Source of the DNA: Trematomus loennbergii
Lineage: Eukaryota > Chordata > Actinopteri > Perciformes > Nototheniidae
Reading direction: 5' to 3'
DNA: 64,000 bases
Assembly (NCBI GenBank): GCA_012861695.1
Contig: JAAOOA010000027.1
Coordinates: 12,566,643 to 12,630,642, forward strand
Below the pieces are notes generated by a model, which was given only the letters and a program-made list of their open reading frames with translations, was not told the DNA's origin and searched no databases. Positions 54,401-64,000 of the stretch are shown piece by piece. Position 1 is the first letter of the stretch, and every line of letters starts with the position of its first letter. Position numbers and translations under genes: made by a program.

Positions 54401-54789
54401 TGGGTGTTTCTCAATGACGAGGACGCTTGCTTGGTAGCACATGTCTGCCGAGCATCTTGCTTCAGAAGCGAGTCAAGAATACTCCTAGCATTCGGAAAAC
54501 GAAGAGTGGAACACGCTAGCAGGTGTGCGTCATATGAGAGGCCCCGCCTTACATCTTCCGCCACAGATTTGGGGAAATTGGTCCGTGCGCAAAGCATTGT
54601 GGGGATTTTAAGACCGCGGAATCTACTCATGTGCAGCCTCGATATTTCTCCAAACGGAGTACGCCGGGCTCGGTAGATTTCCAAGTATGCTGGAGATTGG
54701 AACAGTACATCTTCGGCGGCACTCGATGACGTAGTATGCTTGAAATAGTGGCTCTGAAGCAGCTACACTTGTCATTGAGAAACACCCTG
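54398..54789 (+). mobile_element. MITE with GGTGTTTCTCAATG ends, copy 1 of a tandem pair
   Basis: It starts CTG/GGTGTTTCTCAATGACGAGG and ends CATTGAGAAACACC/CTG, so the ends are inverted repeats and CTG may be a 3-bp target duplication (Harbinger-like). There is no coding capacity; the frames are shared by-products in both copies. Confidence 0.75.
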
Positions 54790-55155
54790 GGTGTTTCTCA
54801 ATGACGAGGACGCTTCCTTGGTAGCACATGTATACCTCCAAGTCAGATGCTTCAGAAGCGAGGCAAGAATCCTTCCTAGCCTCGGAAAATGAAGAATGGT
54901 GGAACAGGCTAACGGGTGTGCAGGTGTGCGTCATATGCGAGGCCCCGCCTTAAATGGAGCGCGATTTCCGACAAAGATTTTAAGACCGGAGTCTACACAT
55001 GGGCAGCCTCGAAATTTCCCGCTACGAAGTACGCCGGCCTCGGTAGAATTCCAAGTATGCTGGATATTGGAACAGTCTTTGGCGGCACTCGATGACGTAG
55101 TATGCTTGAAATAGTGGCTCTTGAGCAGCCTTCCTCGACATTGAGAAACACCCAC
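54787..55155 (+). mobile_element. MITE with GGTGTTTCTCAATG ends, copy 2 of a tandem pair
   Basis: It follows copy 1 directly, sharing the boundary ACACCCTGGGTGTTT, in the same orientation. It ends CATTGAGAAACACCCACTG. The interior aligns with copy 1 (GAGGACGCTT..TTGGTAGCACATGT; GATGACGTAGTATGCTTGAA). Confidence 0.75.
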
Positions 55156-56575
55156 TGTTAAGCTAACCTTGCATGTTTTAACTGGCTATATGTCCTTGAG
55201 CTGTAAGGCTTGCATTTGGCTGACATCAGAACTCTAGCAGTCACAGTACGGTAATTAAGCCCCAACGTCACCCATTCTGACTCATCACTGCCAAAACTAA
55301 AAGCTCCACTTCAGCAGGTAATGAGGAAGACCCTGAGAGGGCTCCACAGGCCATTTAGACGTCCTGCAAAGCGCCTCTCTGAGACGTCTCTGCATAATAT
55401 TCAGCACTCTTTGCAGAAATGTGGATTTCCTATGGATTTTCAAGGTCCCTCCTACTTTCCATTAAGCTGCAGTCAAGGGAGTTGAAGGACAATTGTTCTC
55501 AGTTGAGCAACATTTCAAGAGATAATTTCTCTACCAAAGCAGAAAGTCTCCTTTACTTGTGACAAACGAAGTCCTGAATAGAGATATGCACATGTAGCAG
55601 CAGCAGGGTGAAGCCCCCCCCGTGTCCCTGCGACCAGAGGACAGCCATGGAGAGAGCCCTGCTTACATCACTGGCTCCAGAGCTGTGACCTCTGCCCGCT
55701 GCAGAGCTGCAGTTCAAAGCTCCCACACAGCCCTGCTTTACATAATGCCCCCTCTGCTAAATGTGACCGTTAAAAGTGCAGAATTATGTCATTAATTGCT
55801 CCCTCCGTCCCATTCAGGTGGGTTTTGGTGTCCCAGCAGGCGCTCTCTTTATGACCCTGTACATCTGCCCAAACAGCATCTCTGTGCACTTTTCATAAAC
55901 GCCTGTCTGCACTATTAGTTCAGTCCTCCATCATCTCAAATGAGCTCTCCTCAGAGCCAGGGCCCAATGAAGCAGGGGGTACAGGGGCACAGACTTTAAG
56001 AAGTGGGGGGGTGGACATTTTACTCCACAAAAAGACACTGTTATTTATTATTTATAACTGTTATAACAAATGCTTAACAATGAGCTTTTTATATGGAATA
56101 ATACCAACCAATATCTGCTATTTGTGTCCTTTGAGTTCAAGACACAACGACTGAAACACAAATTGCTTTAGTGACACAGCTGCTTTCTTACTGCCTTGTG
56201 TGTCAGGGCCTCATTTTGTGTCCTTTGGGGTATTGCAAAATGTTTTGGTTGTTTTACATCTTACCGTGGTAGAATTGTATCTCTTCGTCTTCATTTTCTG
56301 TCAATTTTAAGTCTTTGGTGTCATATTGCACCATTTGTGGTTATTGCGCTTCACTTTGTTGTCATTTTGCATCTTTTTTTTGTTTTGCTTCGTTTTGTAG
56401 TTAACATTTTGTGCTAGTTTTGTGTCCCTTTTGATTGACTTTTCAACAAGAAATGGTTAGAGTCACTTCCTATAGAGGTTTGGTTCAAGTAGGACATTCA
56501 GTAATTAATTCATGAGACTACAAAGCCAACTATCACCAGGGACCATTGAAGCCAGTATATTATGTCTCTCTATTT
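55156..56575. other. Gene-poor DNA, possible conserved noncoding blocks
   Basis: No gene seen. Around 55300-55900 the sequence is less AT-rich and non-repetitive, as in conserved noncoding DNA, but conservation cannot be judged from one genome. Confidence 0.35.
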
Positions 56576-56684
<109 letters not shown>

Positions 56685-56700
56685 TATCCTATCCTATCCT

Positions 56701-59700
56701 GCAGTGGAACCTGAGGTCCAGTCCTGGGGTAGCAGCTGTTGCTAGTGGGACAGCAGCCAGGTAACCAGGGTGCATGCTGGGACAGCAGAGGAGGGCCAAG
56801 CACTTGATTTATGTGAGTGTGTGAGAGCATGTGCAGTTGCTTGTACGTGTAAATAGGTGTGTGCATCTGTGTGTTAGTGTGTGTCCTGGCATGGTTGTCA
56901 GCTGGCTGGCACAGAGTCAGCGGCGGGCCGTCCTGCAGAGTGAGGGAATGGGCTAGGTGGTGCTGCAGCGTGGTGTCTGACAGGAGGACAGACTGTCGGA
57001 GGGGACGACCACACACACAGCGCCATTATTACACACGATGGAGGCCACAGCCTTCGCTACTGCTGGTCTAATGGGTGAATATCTCACTGCTGGTGTACTG
57101 TTAGAATCAGCTATTCTGCCTGGACTAAGTGGAATAAAGCTGTAGTGGTGGATTATGGAATACAACATATTTAATATGTTATTATTTTAGCTCACACAAA
57201 CACATGTAAGAGCATTTTAATGTAGTTCTTCAATATGGAGCCAATTTGAGATTTTCTTTACTACTGGGTAGATAAGTAATATAGCACTGCATCATTTCAT
57301 ATACATATCACCGCATATCAAATGAACAGACATTCATAAAATAAAACACTATTTTAGGTGAAATCAAATGCACCACACGCTGCTGCAGGTGGAGGAGCTG
57401 GAGATGCTCCAAAAATAAATATATTTATGTTACGTGGATAAATGGCTTTAACATAACCACCCAAGTAGACGTTCAAAAGCATATTCGACATTCCCTGCTT
57501 TTTACACTAGCACTGAGAAGGAGTCTAGTCACAAGGCATGATTTAAACATGTAGAAATCACAAAAAAAAGGCATTTGTTCTCCTGCCAAACATCATTTAA
57601 ACTATTTCTGAATCAAATAATTCCATCCATTAAGAATGTAACATAGGATCATGCTTTATTTCATCACAAAGTAGGCAGCAGTCCTCTGTGCCTGCGTAAA
57701 GGACAGAGGATCGGAGCGTTCCTCTGGGCCTGGCAGACTGCAGCTCCTGCACCCCTGCACTGTGGCATCAGTATTCCAGGCCCGTCCGTGGACACAGCGT
57801 TCCCTGAGCTGACGGAGGCCGCCCTGCACTCTGTCTCCCATCACTCCACCAGAGGGCAGAGCACGGCGCTCCATTTGCTTCACGCATCCCAGAGCACTTT
57901 GTGTGCTGTAGCCTACTTTGGTTCCTGCTCTTTATATTTCCCTCTCTCTTTTTTGTTGAAATGCCCTCTATTCAGAGCTGGATTTAAAAGCTTCAGATGA
58001 TTTGTAAAATAGCAGTGACATAGCTCAGACTCTTTGGTCCATATATTTTTTATTCAGGAAATGGTTAGCTTCGTACTGCTTGTATCAGCAGAGGGGGGTG
58101 ATGTGAATGTGTCATGTCAGACTATGTTTGCTCCAATGATTTTTTTTCTTCTTTTTCAGTTGGTTGACCGTGCTTATAGCTCTCTGTTGCCATTCAACTC
58201 TGCATGACCCAAAAATAACCCGGGGTTAGCGCAGTCAGCAACTGTTCTCTGGTCAGCACAAACAACAGACAAACACACACAGACACAAACACACACACAC
58301 ACTCTTATACATTCCAGATTCAGTGTTTGCACGCACAGGAAAAAGATAAACATTCATCTGACCAAAAATCCACACACACAAACACATATTTCAGGTTGCA
58401 TTTTGTTGTCATTGCAGCATTGACAGTGCATCTCTTCAGCCTTCTTCTCAGTTAACTTAAAGTTGGCTGTAGCTTTCGGAGGGCCCACACTCTGACTCTG
58501 TCGCAGAACGTTGTCAGAGAGAGGTCATTTGCTGATTCGATATGAGGTTATTTAACCTTGCAGCCTGACAGAAACGTAAAGCCAAGCACAGGAACACAGT
58601 TCACAGCCAAGAGAGGAGACAGGGTGTTCCTCGTGCCTCGACTTCTCCCTCAGATACCTTCCCTGGAGTGACCCCACCCCAACATCTACCGCTGGGCTGC
58701 TCTCCACCCTCTTTTGATCACTGCAGAGACACTGGATCACCACAGCAGGACTAAGGAGAGGAGTGAGTTAAGGTAAGCAGGAGAACAGGCGGTCCTGGGG
58801 ATGAAAGTTAGTTTCTTCTGAATTACTGACATTGTTAATCCTATTGACAAAGTTAAAGTTTGAAGAGATTCAAGGACGCTTATTGGGCACTACATTTACA
58901 GTGATTCAAGTCAAGTATACGTATACTCACCCACTGAGGTGTTAATAAAAGTTAATAATGCTTGCCAAAAAGTGGCCGTTCAACTTTTTTTCAAAACACT
59001 TCAAATGCTAAGGGTTATCATGGCCCAGTAGCTTAGGAAGGACAATAACATGTCGTACAAAAACACACAATATAATGCCATATGAGAGGTTTTCCCCTAT
59101 CCTCTCTCTTTCCTCTCGTCCTATATTCAATACATGTCACTGTGTGCCCTTGAGCAAAAAGGGCATGGATATCTGGCATTACGGGCCCCGCCCCGACTGG
59201 GGGGGGGAAGCTGTCATTAGTTCCGAGAATATCATTAGTATTAGCGCTGGAGTGCCGCCTGACCCTCCCTGACATCACTGTACAGTGTCCAACTCTGTCA
59301 GCCTGCCAAGAAATAAATAAATAAAACGGCTTTGACTCTTCAAGGGCATGTCTCACTTCCTCTGGACTCAAGTTCCCCTCTGTGATGGGCCAGAGGAAGA
59401 AGAGGAGGAGGAGGAGGGACAGTTTCTTCATCCCACACCTGCACAGTGAATCAACCAGTCAGGTGCTGGATAGACCATAAACCACATTAATGTCACTTGC
59501 ACCTTTTAGTCCAGTGTTGTTTCATATTTTAAGATATATTGTGTGTTAGCTTTGCTTTTAACCATTTCACCAGCTGAAACTACATCTTATTGAAATTAGG
59601 AAAATCAGCACTCCAACTTCATGACGCATCATGTTTATGCATTTTAAACTTTTGTGTGTGTGTGTCATTGACCTGGCATTGTCTTTCGCAGCGTTCACAA

Positions 59701-61490
59701 ACTGAAGCACCACTTACACATGGTTAACAATAAACTACTCAGTTAGGTTTGGTAAGTTTGAAATGTAAATGTTATATGCTGTTTGGTGATACCAGGCCTG
59801 TGGGTTTACAACTGTATCCCAGAAAAAAAATAGTTTTACACGAACCAATGCCCGAGACCACTTGAATCTTGAATATGGAACGAGGGCAGAACTTGTCTCC
59901 CAATCTGTGGCAGAATTGATGTTTTTTACACAGCCGTTTACCTGCTGTTTCGCAGATCCAACCTACAGCGAAATATGTGCAAAATGTTACAAGAGAGAAG
60001 ACAGAGAGACAAGTGGGGAGGATATGCCTAAGAGGAGGCGAGGAAAGGTAGAAAAACCCATGAATTATTCATTGCTGAAACATATTAAAAATGAGATTCA
60101 GACACCTGCACAGAGGCAGGTGCTTCTTATGAGAAAGCCAGTAATCTCTAAGCCTCCTCCCCGACACACACACACTTTCTCTTTAGTGTAATCCGGGCTT
60201 GTAGAATGACTTCTGCTTATGAATTCTGAATAAAAATGACTATACATAAAAAAGCCCTATTCATTTAGACTGCTTCGTTGACATATTTCCCCTCTCAAAT
60301 GTATGGAGAGCGGCTTGTGTCAGTGAACTCAGATAATGGCAAATCAGGATCTCAGCACTTTTTCTAGAAACTTTTTCTTATTTGACAAATCTGCTGGCCT
60401 AACATGGAACAGCATATAATATTATCAAACAGATCTGCTTTGAATCCCTTTATTTTAATTATTTATTTTGCTAAGAAGGACCTCTTTTTGCACTCAACAC
60501 ATTTATAAAACACACCACAGTCCTCAAGTAGAGAAGAAACCCCTTTTGTCGCACTAATACATTGGCTTTGTATATCTGCATAAGTGAGCACTGTGTCACA
60601 CGTCACACACTCAGCGCAGTATGTTACCCTGAAAGCCTGGCTTTTAGGGCAACAGTGTGGAAAGGTGTTGGATGTTCTCTTTACAGGGAAATTGCCGGTA
60701 GAATAAACCTGGTGTTGTTATTGCAAACCTGTGTTTCTTTCTCACGATTGTCCTCGAAAGACTTCACGACTGTCTGTGTTTTACACAATGTCTTCTCCGA
60801 GGCTTCTTACCACGAAGAGAGAAAACAAACAAGCTCACTGGTGTTTACAAGAGCTTTGCAGCCAGCATCAAGTAAGACTCCACTAGAACATTATATTCAA
60901 TTTGAGCCTTTACATACGACTTATGTATTAACATTACATGGAAAAGGTACATGTCTTATTAAACATACTTAAAGGCAATGTTGTAGGCATAATTCTTTTT
61001 TGGGGTATTTCTAGCCTCTAAGGAAAGAACTTTTTGAAAAATGGCAGAATATATTAAACTCAGCCGTATAACTGGCAGGAAGTTGAGGTTAAAATGTTTT
61101 CTGACTCTATTATCCACTTGCAGGCACAACTCATCTCCACTTTAGGAGTTTCATCGGGTATGTTCGGTTTGTGACCCCCAGTGGTCGATTACAGCGTGTA
61201 TCACCATTTTACACAACAGGCAGAGGCTGTGGTTTTATGTCTGACAGCTCAGCTTTTATTTTTATGGCTGTATAAAGGCTGATGCCAATATATTTTAGAA
61301 AGAAGTTGTCAAGTGCCAATATTATGTGTCGATATTCAGTGTGTGGAAATATTGGCCATTTTCGAGCCCAAAACTGTTTCTTTACGCGTTCTTCATTCTC
61401 ATGTCTTTTTAGGATTGGTTATCAAATAGAAGCACAAGAGCACACACACAGACACACAAGCAGTGCGATGGCTGTGAGGACTCTACTCAT
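56701..61490. other. Gene-poor intergenic DNA
   Basis: No supported exon. It contains minor CA-rich stretches (58258-58300, 61440-61460). Reading frames (for example 59033-59431 minus) come from low-complexity DNA or are short. Confidence 0.4.
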
Positions 61491-61496
61491 AGATGC

Positions 61497-61690
61497 TTTC
61501 CCAGTGGAGGGAAGTCACCAAGTACATATACTCAAGTACCTGTACTATTTCGAGGTACTTAGTTGAGTATTTCCATTTCTGCTACTCCATAACATTTTGT
61601 AAGCAAATACTGTAATATTTACTTAACATTTACTTGATAACTTTAGTTTCTAGGTACTATGTGTATTACAATTCTAACTAAAGTGATAAA
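61497..61690. repeat. Dispersed fish repeat (GTGGAGGGAAGTCACCAAG)
   Basis: The best-preserved copy in the window of the CAAGTACATATACTCAAGTACCTGTACT...GAGGTACTTAGTTGAGTATTTCC family. Confidence 0.65.
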
Positions 61691-63743
61691 CACATCAGTG
61701 CATCATTAATTATACAGTAATATTGTGATATTCTAAGAGGGGACATACATTTTTACCTTACTGGGGTTGACTTTGTTGCTAGGTATGAAGCATTCTTTCT
61801 AAAAAGATTTGTTTGGTTGATTAATACATACAAAAGTGGATGCACTCCAATTGACGATAGGCATATAATTGGAAAGGAAATGAATAGCCCCTTATCCTCA
61901 TTATCACCAAACTTTTAACTATTAACAGTCCTATATGCAAAGTATGCAACAAATAGTTTTTTTTTAAGACTCTCTAAGATTTGCTTGTTTCATGTAAGAC
62001 ACTGGGTTTGCTCTTTTTTTTTTAATGGACTCTAAAAATCCTTGAAATCAAACAATCTGGGACTGAAAAGTGTTTGTCAATCACATCCACACTGAGGTCA
62101 CAACTTGTGATGTAAGTCACAAGCATAATTCATTTGAAGGGGCTCATTTTGAGGACTACTGGTTTACTTATACTGCCGTTCTGTAAAAAGGAAACAGAAT
62201 TGTAGATCTGATGATGGGACAGCCATAAATGTTAGTACTTAAAAACAAGAACGTAATATATGTTAAAGTGTGTTAGAGACACGCAGTGAAACATGGTGAT
62301 TTGTTCCCCCTAGGGTTCGTATTTTATTCATCAGGACTTGATGCATCCAAGTATAGGATCATTCGGTTTTGGCACCTTTAAAGAATCATTTTAAATTGAA
62401 CAACACATTAAAAATCAAAAGAAACAAAGAAATGACTAAGGCTGTGTGAGTTTTAAAAATAAAATACATACATACATATATTTATATATTTATAAATCAA
62501 TCAACCAAACCATTTAAAAAAGCAGTTTTGTTCAATGTAGATTGTTTGGTTTGTCTCACAAAAGCAATAAGATAAAATGAACTAAATAAATAAAAAATAA
62601 GAAAAACACACATGAAAACATTAATACTTTAAATTTTAGCGTCTTTGCTTTTTTTCCCCTTATAATAATTAACTTTTAAAACTTAAGTTTCTCAAGAGCA
62701 GATTTGCTGTAATTTTATAGCATGCATTTAATTTCTGAAAATTGTCACTTAGCTTTTCTTGTACTATTTCATATTTAACTTGTTTTTATTTTTGTGTTTG
62801 GCGTCCTCTTCTTTTCCTTCCCTCTGCTCCTTCCTTTTTTTGTTGAAGTCGTGTTTGGAGTCTTTGTGAACTTTGACCCCTTTGGTTGGCTCTTTCTGTT
62901 AAGGGGTTCAAGTCTCCCGTTACGACCCCCCAAAAAAAGAAAGTGAACAGGGACTGAGAAAAAGACGAGAAGGTTCTATTAAAAGAATAGATATTATTCT
63001 ACTGTTGACTGTCTGTACCTGCCTCTGGTGGCATCAGTCGCCGTGTACTGCTGCTACCTGAAGCCCCTCCTCTTGTTCTCAACCTTCAAATGAACAGATA
63101 CTAAAAGAGTCATTTCTCATCTTACCAACAGCACTTGGTTAAGTTAACTTGTTTTTTTTTGTTTTTTGCTTCGGTAAAGTCTGTAACTCTTGATTATTAA
63201 CGTAATAATTTATTTATAAAAGTAATACATATATATATAGTACCTTTGTTAGAGATTACAGATTGGGCTAATCTTACTGAATCCCAAACTGTAACAATTC
63301 ACAGTTTTAATGCAAAAAATGAACAAATGAGTCAATAAATAAAGGAGGTGTATATCTGAGCGGTTGGCTTGCTGAGGGGGAGCTTGACATGTTGACAACC
63401 AAACATGTGGGGCAAAAGTGTCAAACCAAATGGCAATGAAATCATGAAATCGTTATCTCATAAATGCCCTCCCGCCCTCCCTTTCAGTGCCCAAAAACCT
63501 CATAAACAAACCCTGCGCAAAAAATGACAGATCTCACACTCTGACCCATTCTCACTGTTCTGCCATTCAATCCAGGGACACAGCAGATTGTTGAAGCCCT
63601 CTCAACAATGGTAATGGAAAAGTCATGCAGCTGAACAAAAAGAACAAATGTCTATAAACATGGAAATCCATCTTCTCCTGGGGCGGACTGCACCCACAGG
63701 GGTTCCCGTGTCTCCCGCTCTCCGCTGGCCTGTGTCGACTCCC
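61691..63743 (-). other. AT-rich region including the probable 3' UTR of cacng2
   Basis: No gene on the plus strand. The part next to 63743 must be the cacng2 3' UTR. A minus-strand AATAAA-type signal lies near 63211, with others further left. Confidence 0.45.
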
Positions 63744-64000
63744 TCATACCGGCGTGGTGCGGCGGTTCGCTGTGTTGGTCTGGCTCGAGTCTTTCAGGTC
63801 CTTCTGGATGGAGTTGTGGACTTGCAGGAAGGTGTGGTCCCTCTCCGAGTTGTAGGTGGCGGTGGGCGTGCCGGAGGACTTGAGGGTGTCCCGGGGAAGC
63901 GTGTACATGGAGATCTCCGTGGATGGCAGCGCGCTGAAGCCCTTGAGGCCCACAGGCGAGGTGTCACGGGAGTGTGAGGGGTCTGTGGAGCGGGAGGAGG
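63744..64000 (-). CDS. cacng2: Voltage-dependent calcium channel gamma-2 / TARP (stargazin), last exon, partial
   Basis: The minus strand is open from the window edge to TGA (63744-63746), giving 85 C-terminal residues. [57 protein letters not shown] and the end [10 protein letters not shown] match the cytoplasmic tail of stargazin. TARP gamma-2 traffics AMPA receptors; RS-rich sites in this tail are phosphorylated and the terminal TTPV binds PSD-95 PDZ domains. The four-helix transmembrane part lies right of the window. gamma-3 also ends RTTPV, but the TATYNS..D..FLQVHN block fits gamma-2 better. In human, CACNG2 and RPL3 are both on chromosome 22q. Confidence 0.92.
   Translation of the reverse strand, partial: SSRSTDPSHSRDTSPVGLKGFSALPSTEISMYTLPRDTLKSSGTPTATYNSERDHTFLQVHNSIQKDLKDSSQTNTANRRTTPV

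Noticed and set aside
54376..55155. Frames of 70-100 residues in the twin MITE
   Set aside because: They fall entirely within the terminal-repeat elements and differ between copies by frame breaks.
59033..59431. 132-residue minus-strand frame with a signal-peptide-like start (MKKLSLLLLLFFLWP)
   Set aside because: The leucine run comes from a GAGGAGGAGG low-complexity stretch, the remainder shows no domain, and no splice or promoter context was found.

Overview
This window is nuclear DNA from a ray-finned fish, most likely a percomorph teleost. The evidence is short GT-AG introns, vertebrate gene families, many small TTAA-flanked and hAT-type MITEs, long (TG)n and (GA)n arrays, and remnants of non-LTR retrotransposon 3' ends. 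There are eight protein genes: bcat2-like (+, 3' part only), ifi35-like (-), rpl27 (-), rundc1 (-), grn (-), slc25a39 (+), rpl3 (+) and the last exon of cacng2 (-, running off the right edge). From recalled human maps, ifi35, rpl27, rundc1, grn and slc25a39 belong to human 17q21, rpl3 and cacng2 to human 22q12-q13, and bcat2 to 19q13. The window therefore carries a junction between ancestral linkage blocks.

Layout. 1-4830: last five exons and 3' UTR of the branched-chain aminotransferase gene. 5.66-13.1 kb: ifi35-like gene of nine coding exons (374 aa) with an ISRE at its 5' end; its introns hold a hAT MITE with a second TTAA-flanked element nested in it, plus twin TTAA MITEs. 13.1-16.4 kb: intergenic DNA, mostly two larger TTAA elements. 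16.4-19.8 kb: rpl27 (136 aa). 20.2-26.44 kb: rundc1. 27.1-36.7 kb: progranulin with eight granulin repeats and a long GA/CT tract at its promoter. 38.1-46.3 kb: slc25a39, the mitochondrial glutathione carrier, with two TTAA elements in its introns. 46.3-49.2 kb: intergenic DNA with LINE 3' fragments. 49.25-53.6 kb: rpl3 (403 aa), a snoRNA host gene. 53.6-63.2 kb: gene-poor DNA. 63.74-64.0 kb: C-terminal exon of a stargazin-type TARP.

Three results stand out. (1) rpl3 introns carry SNORD43 and SNORD83 homologues plus three near-identical copies, in three introns, of a segment that can fold as an H/ACA-type snoRNA; one copy sits in a 392-bp duplication bounded by a 27-bp direct repeat. (2) At least four unrelated MITE families share the TTAA target site, in eight or so copies. 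(3) Four coding exons (two in rundc1, one each in grn and slc25a39) are each exactly one base short of an intact frame. A uniform one-base loss in otherwise intact genes points to uncorrected assembly deletions rather than pseudogenes. Granulin repeat 2 has also lost both cysteines of one canonical disulfide.

All identifications come from reading the sequence and recalled family knowledge; no database search was run.
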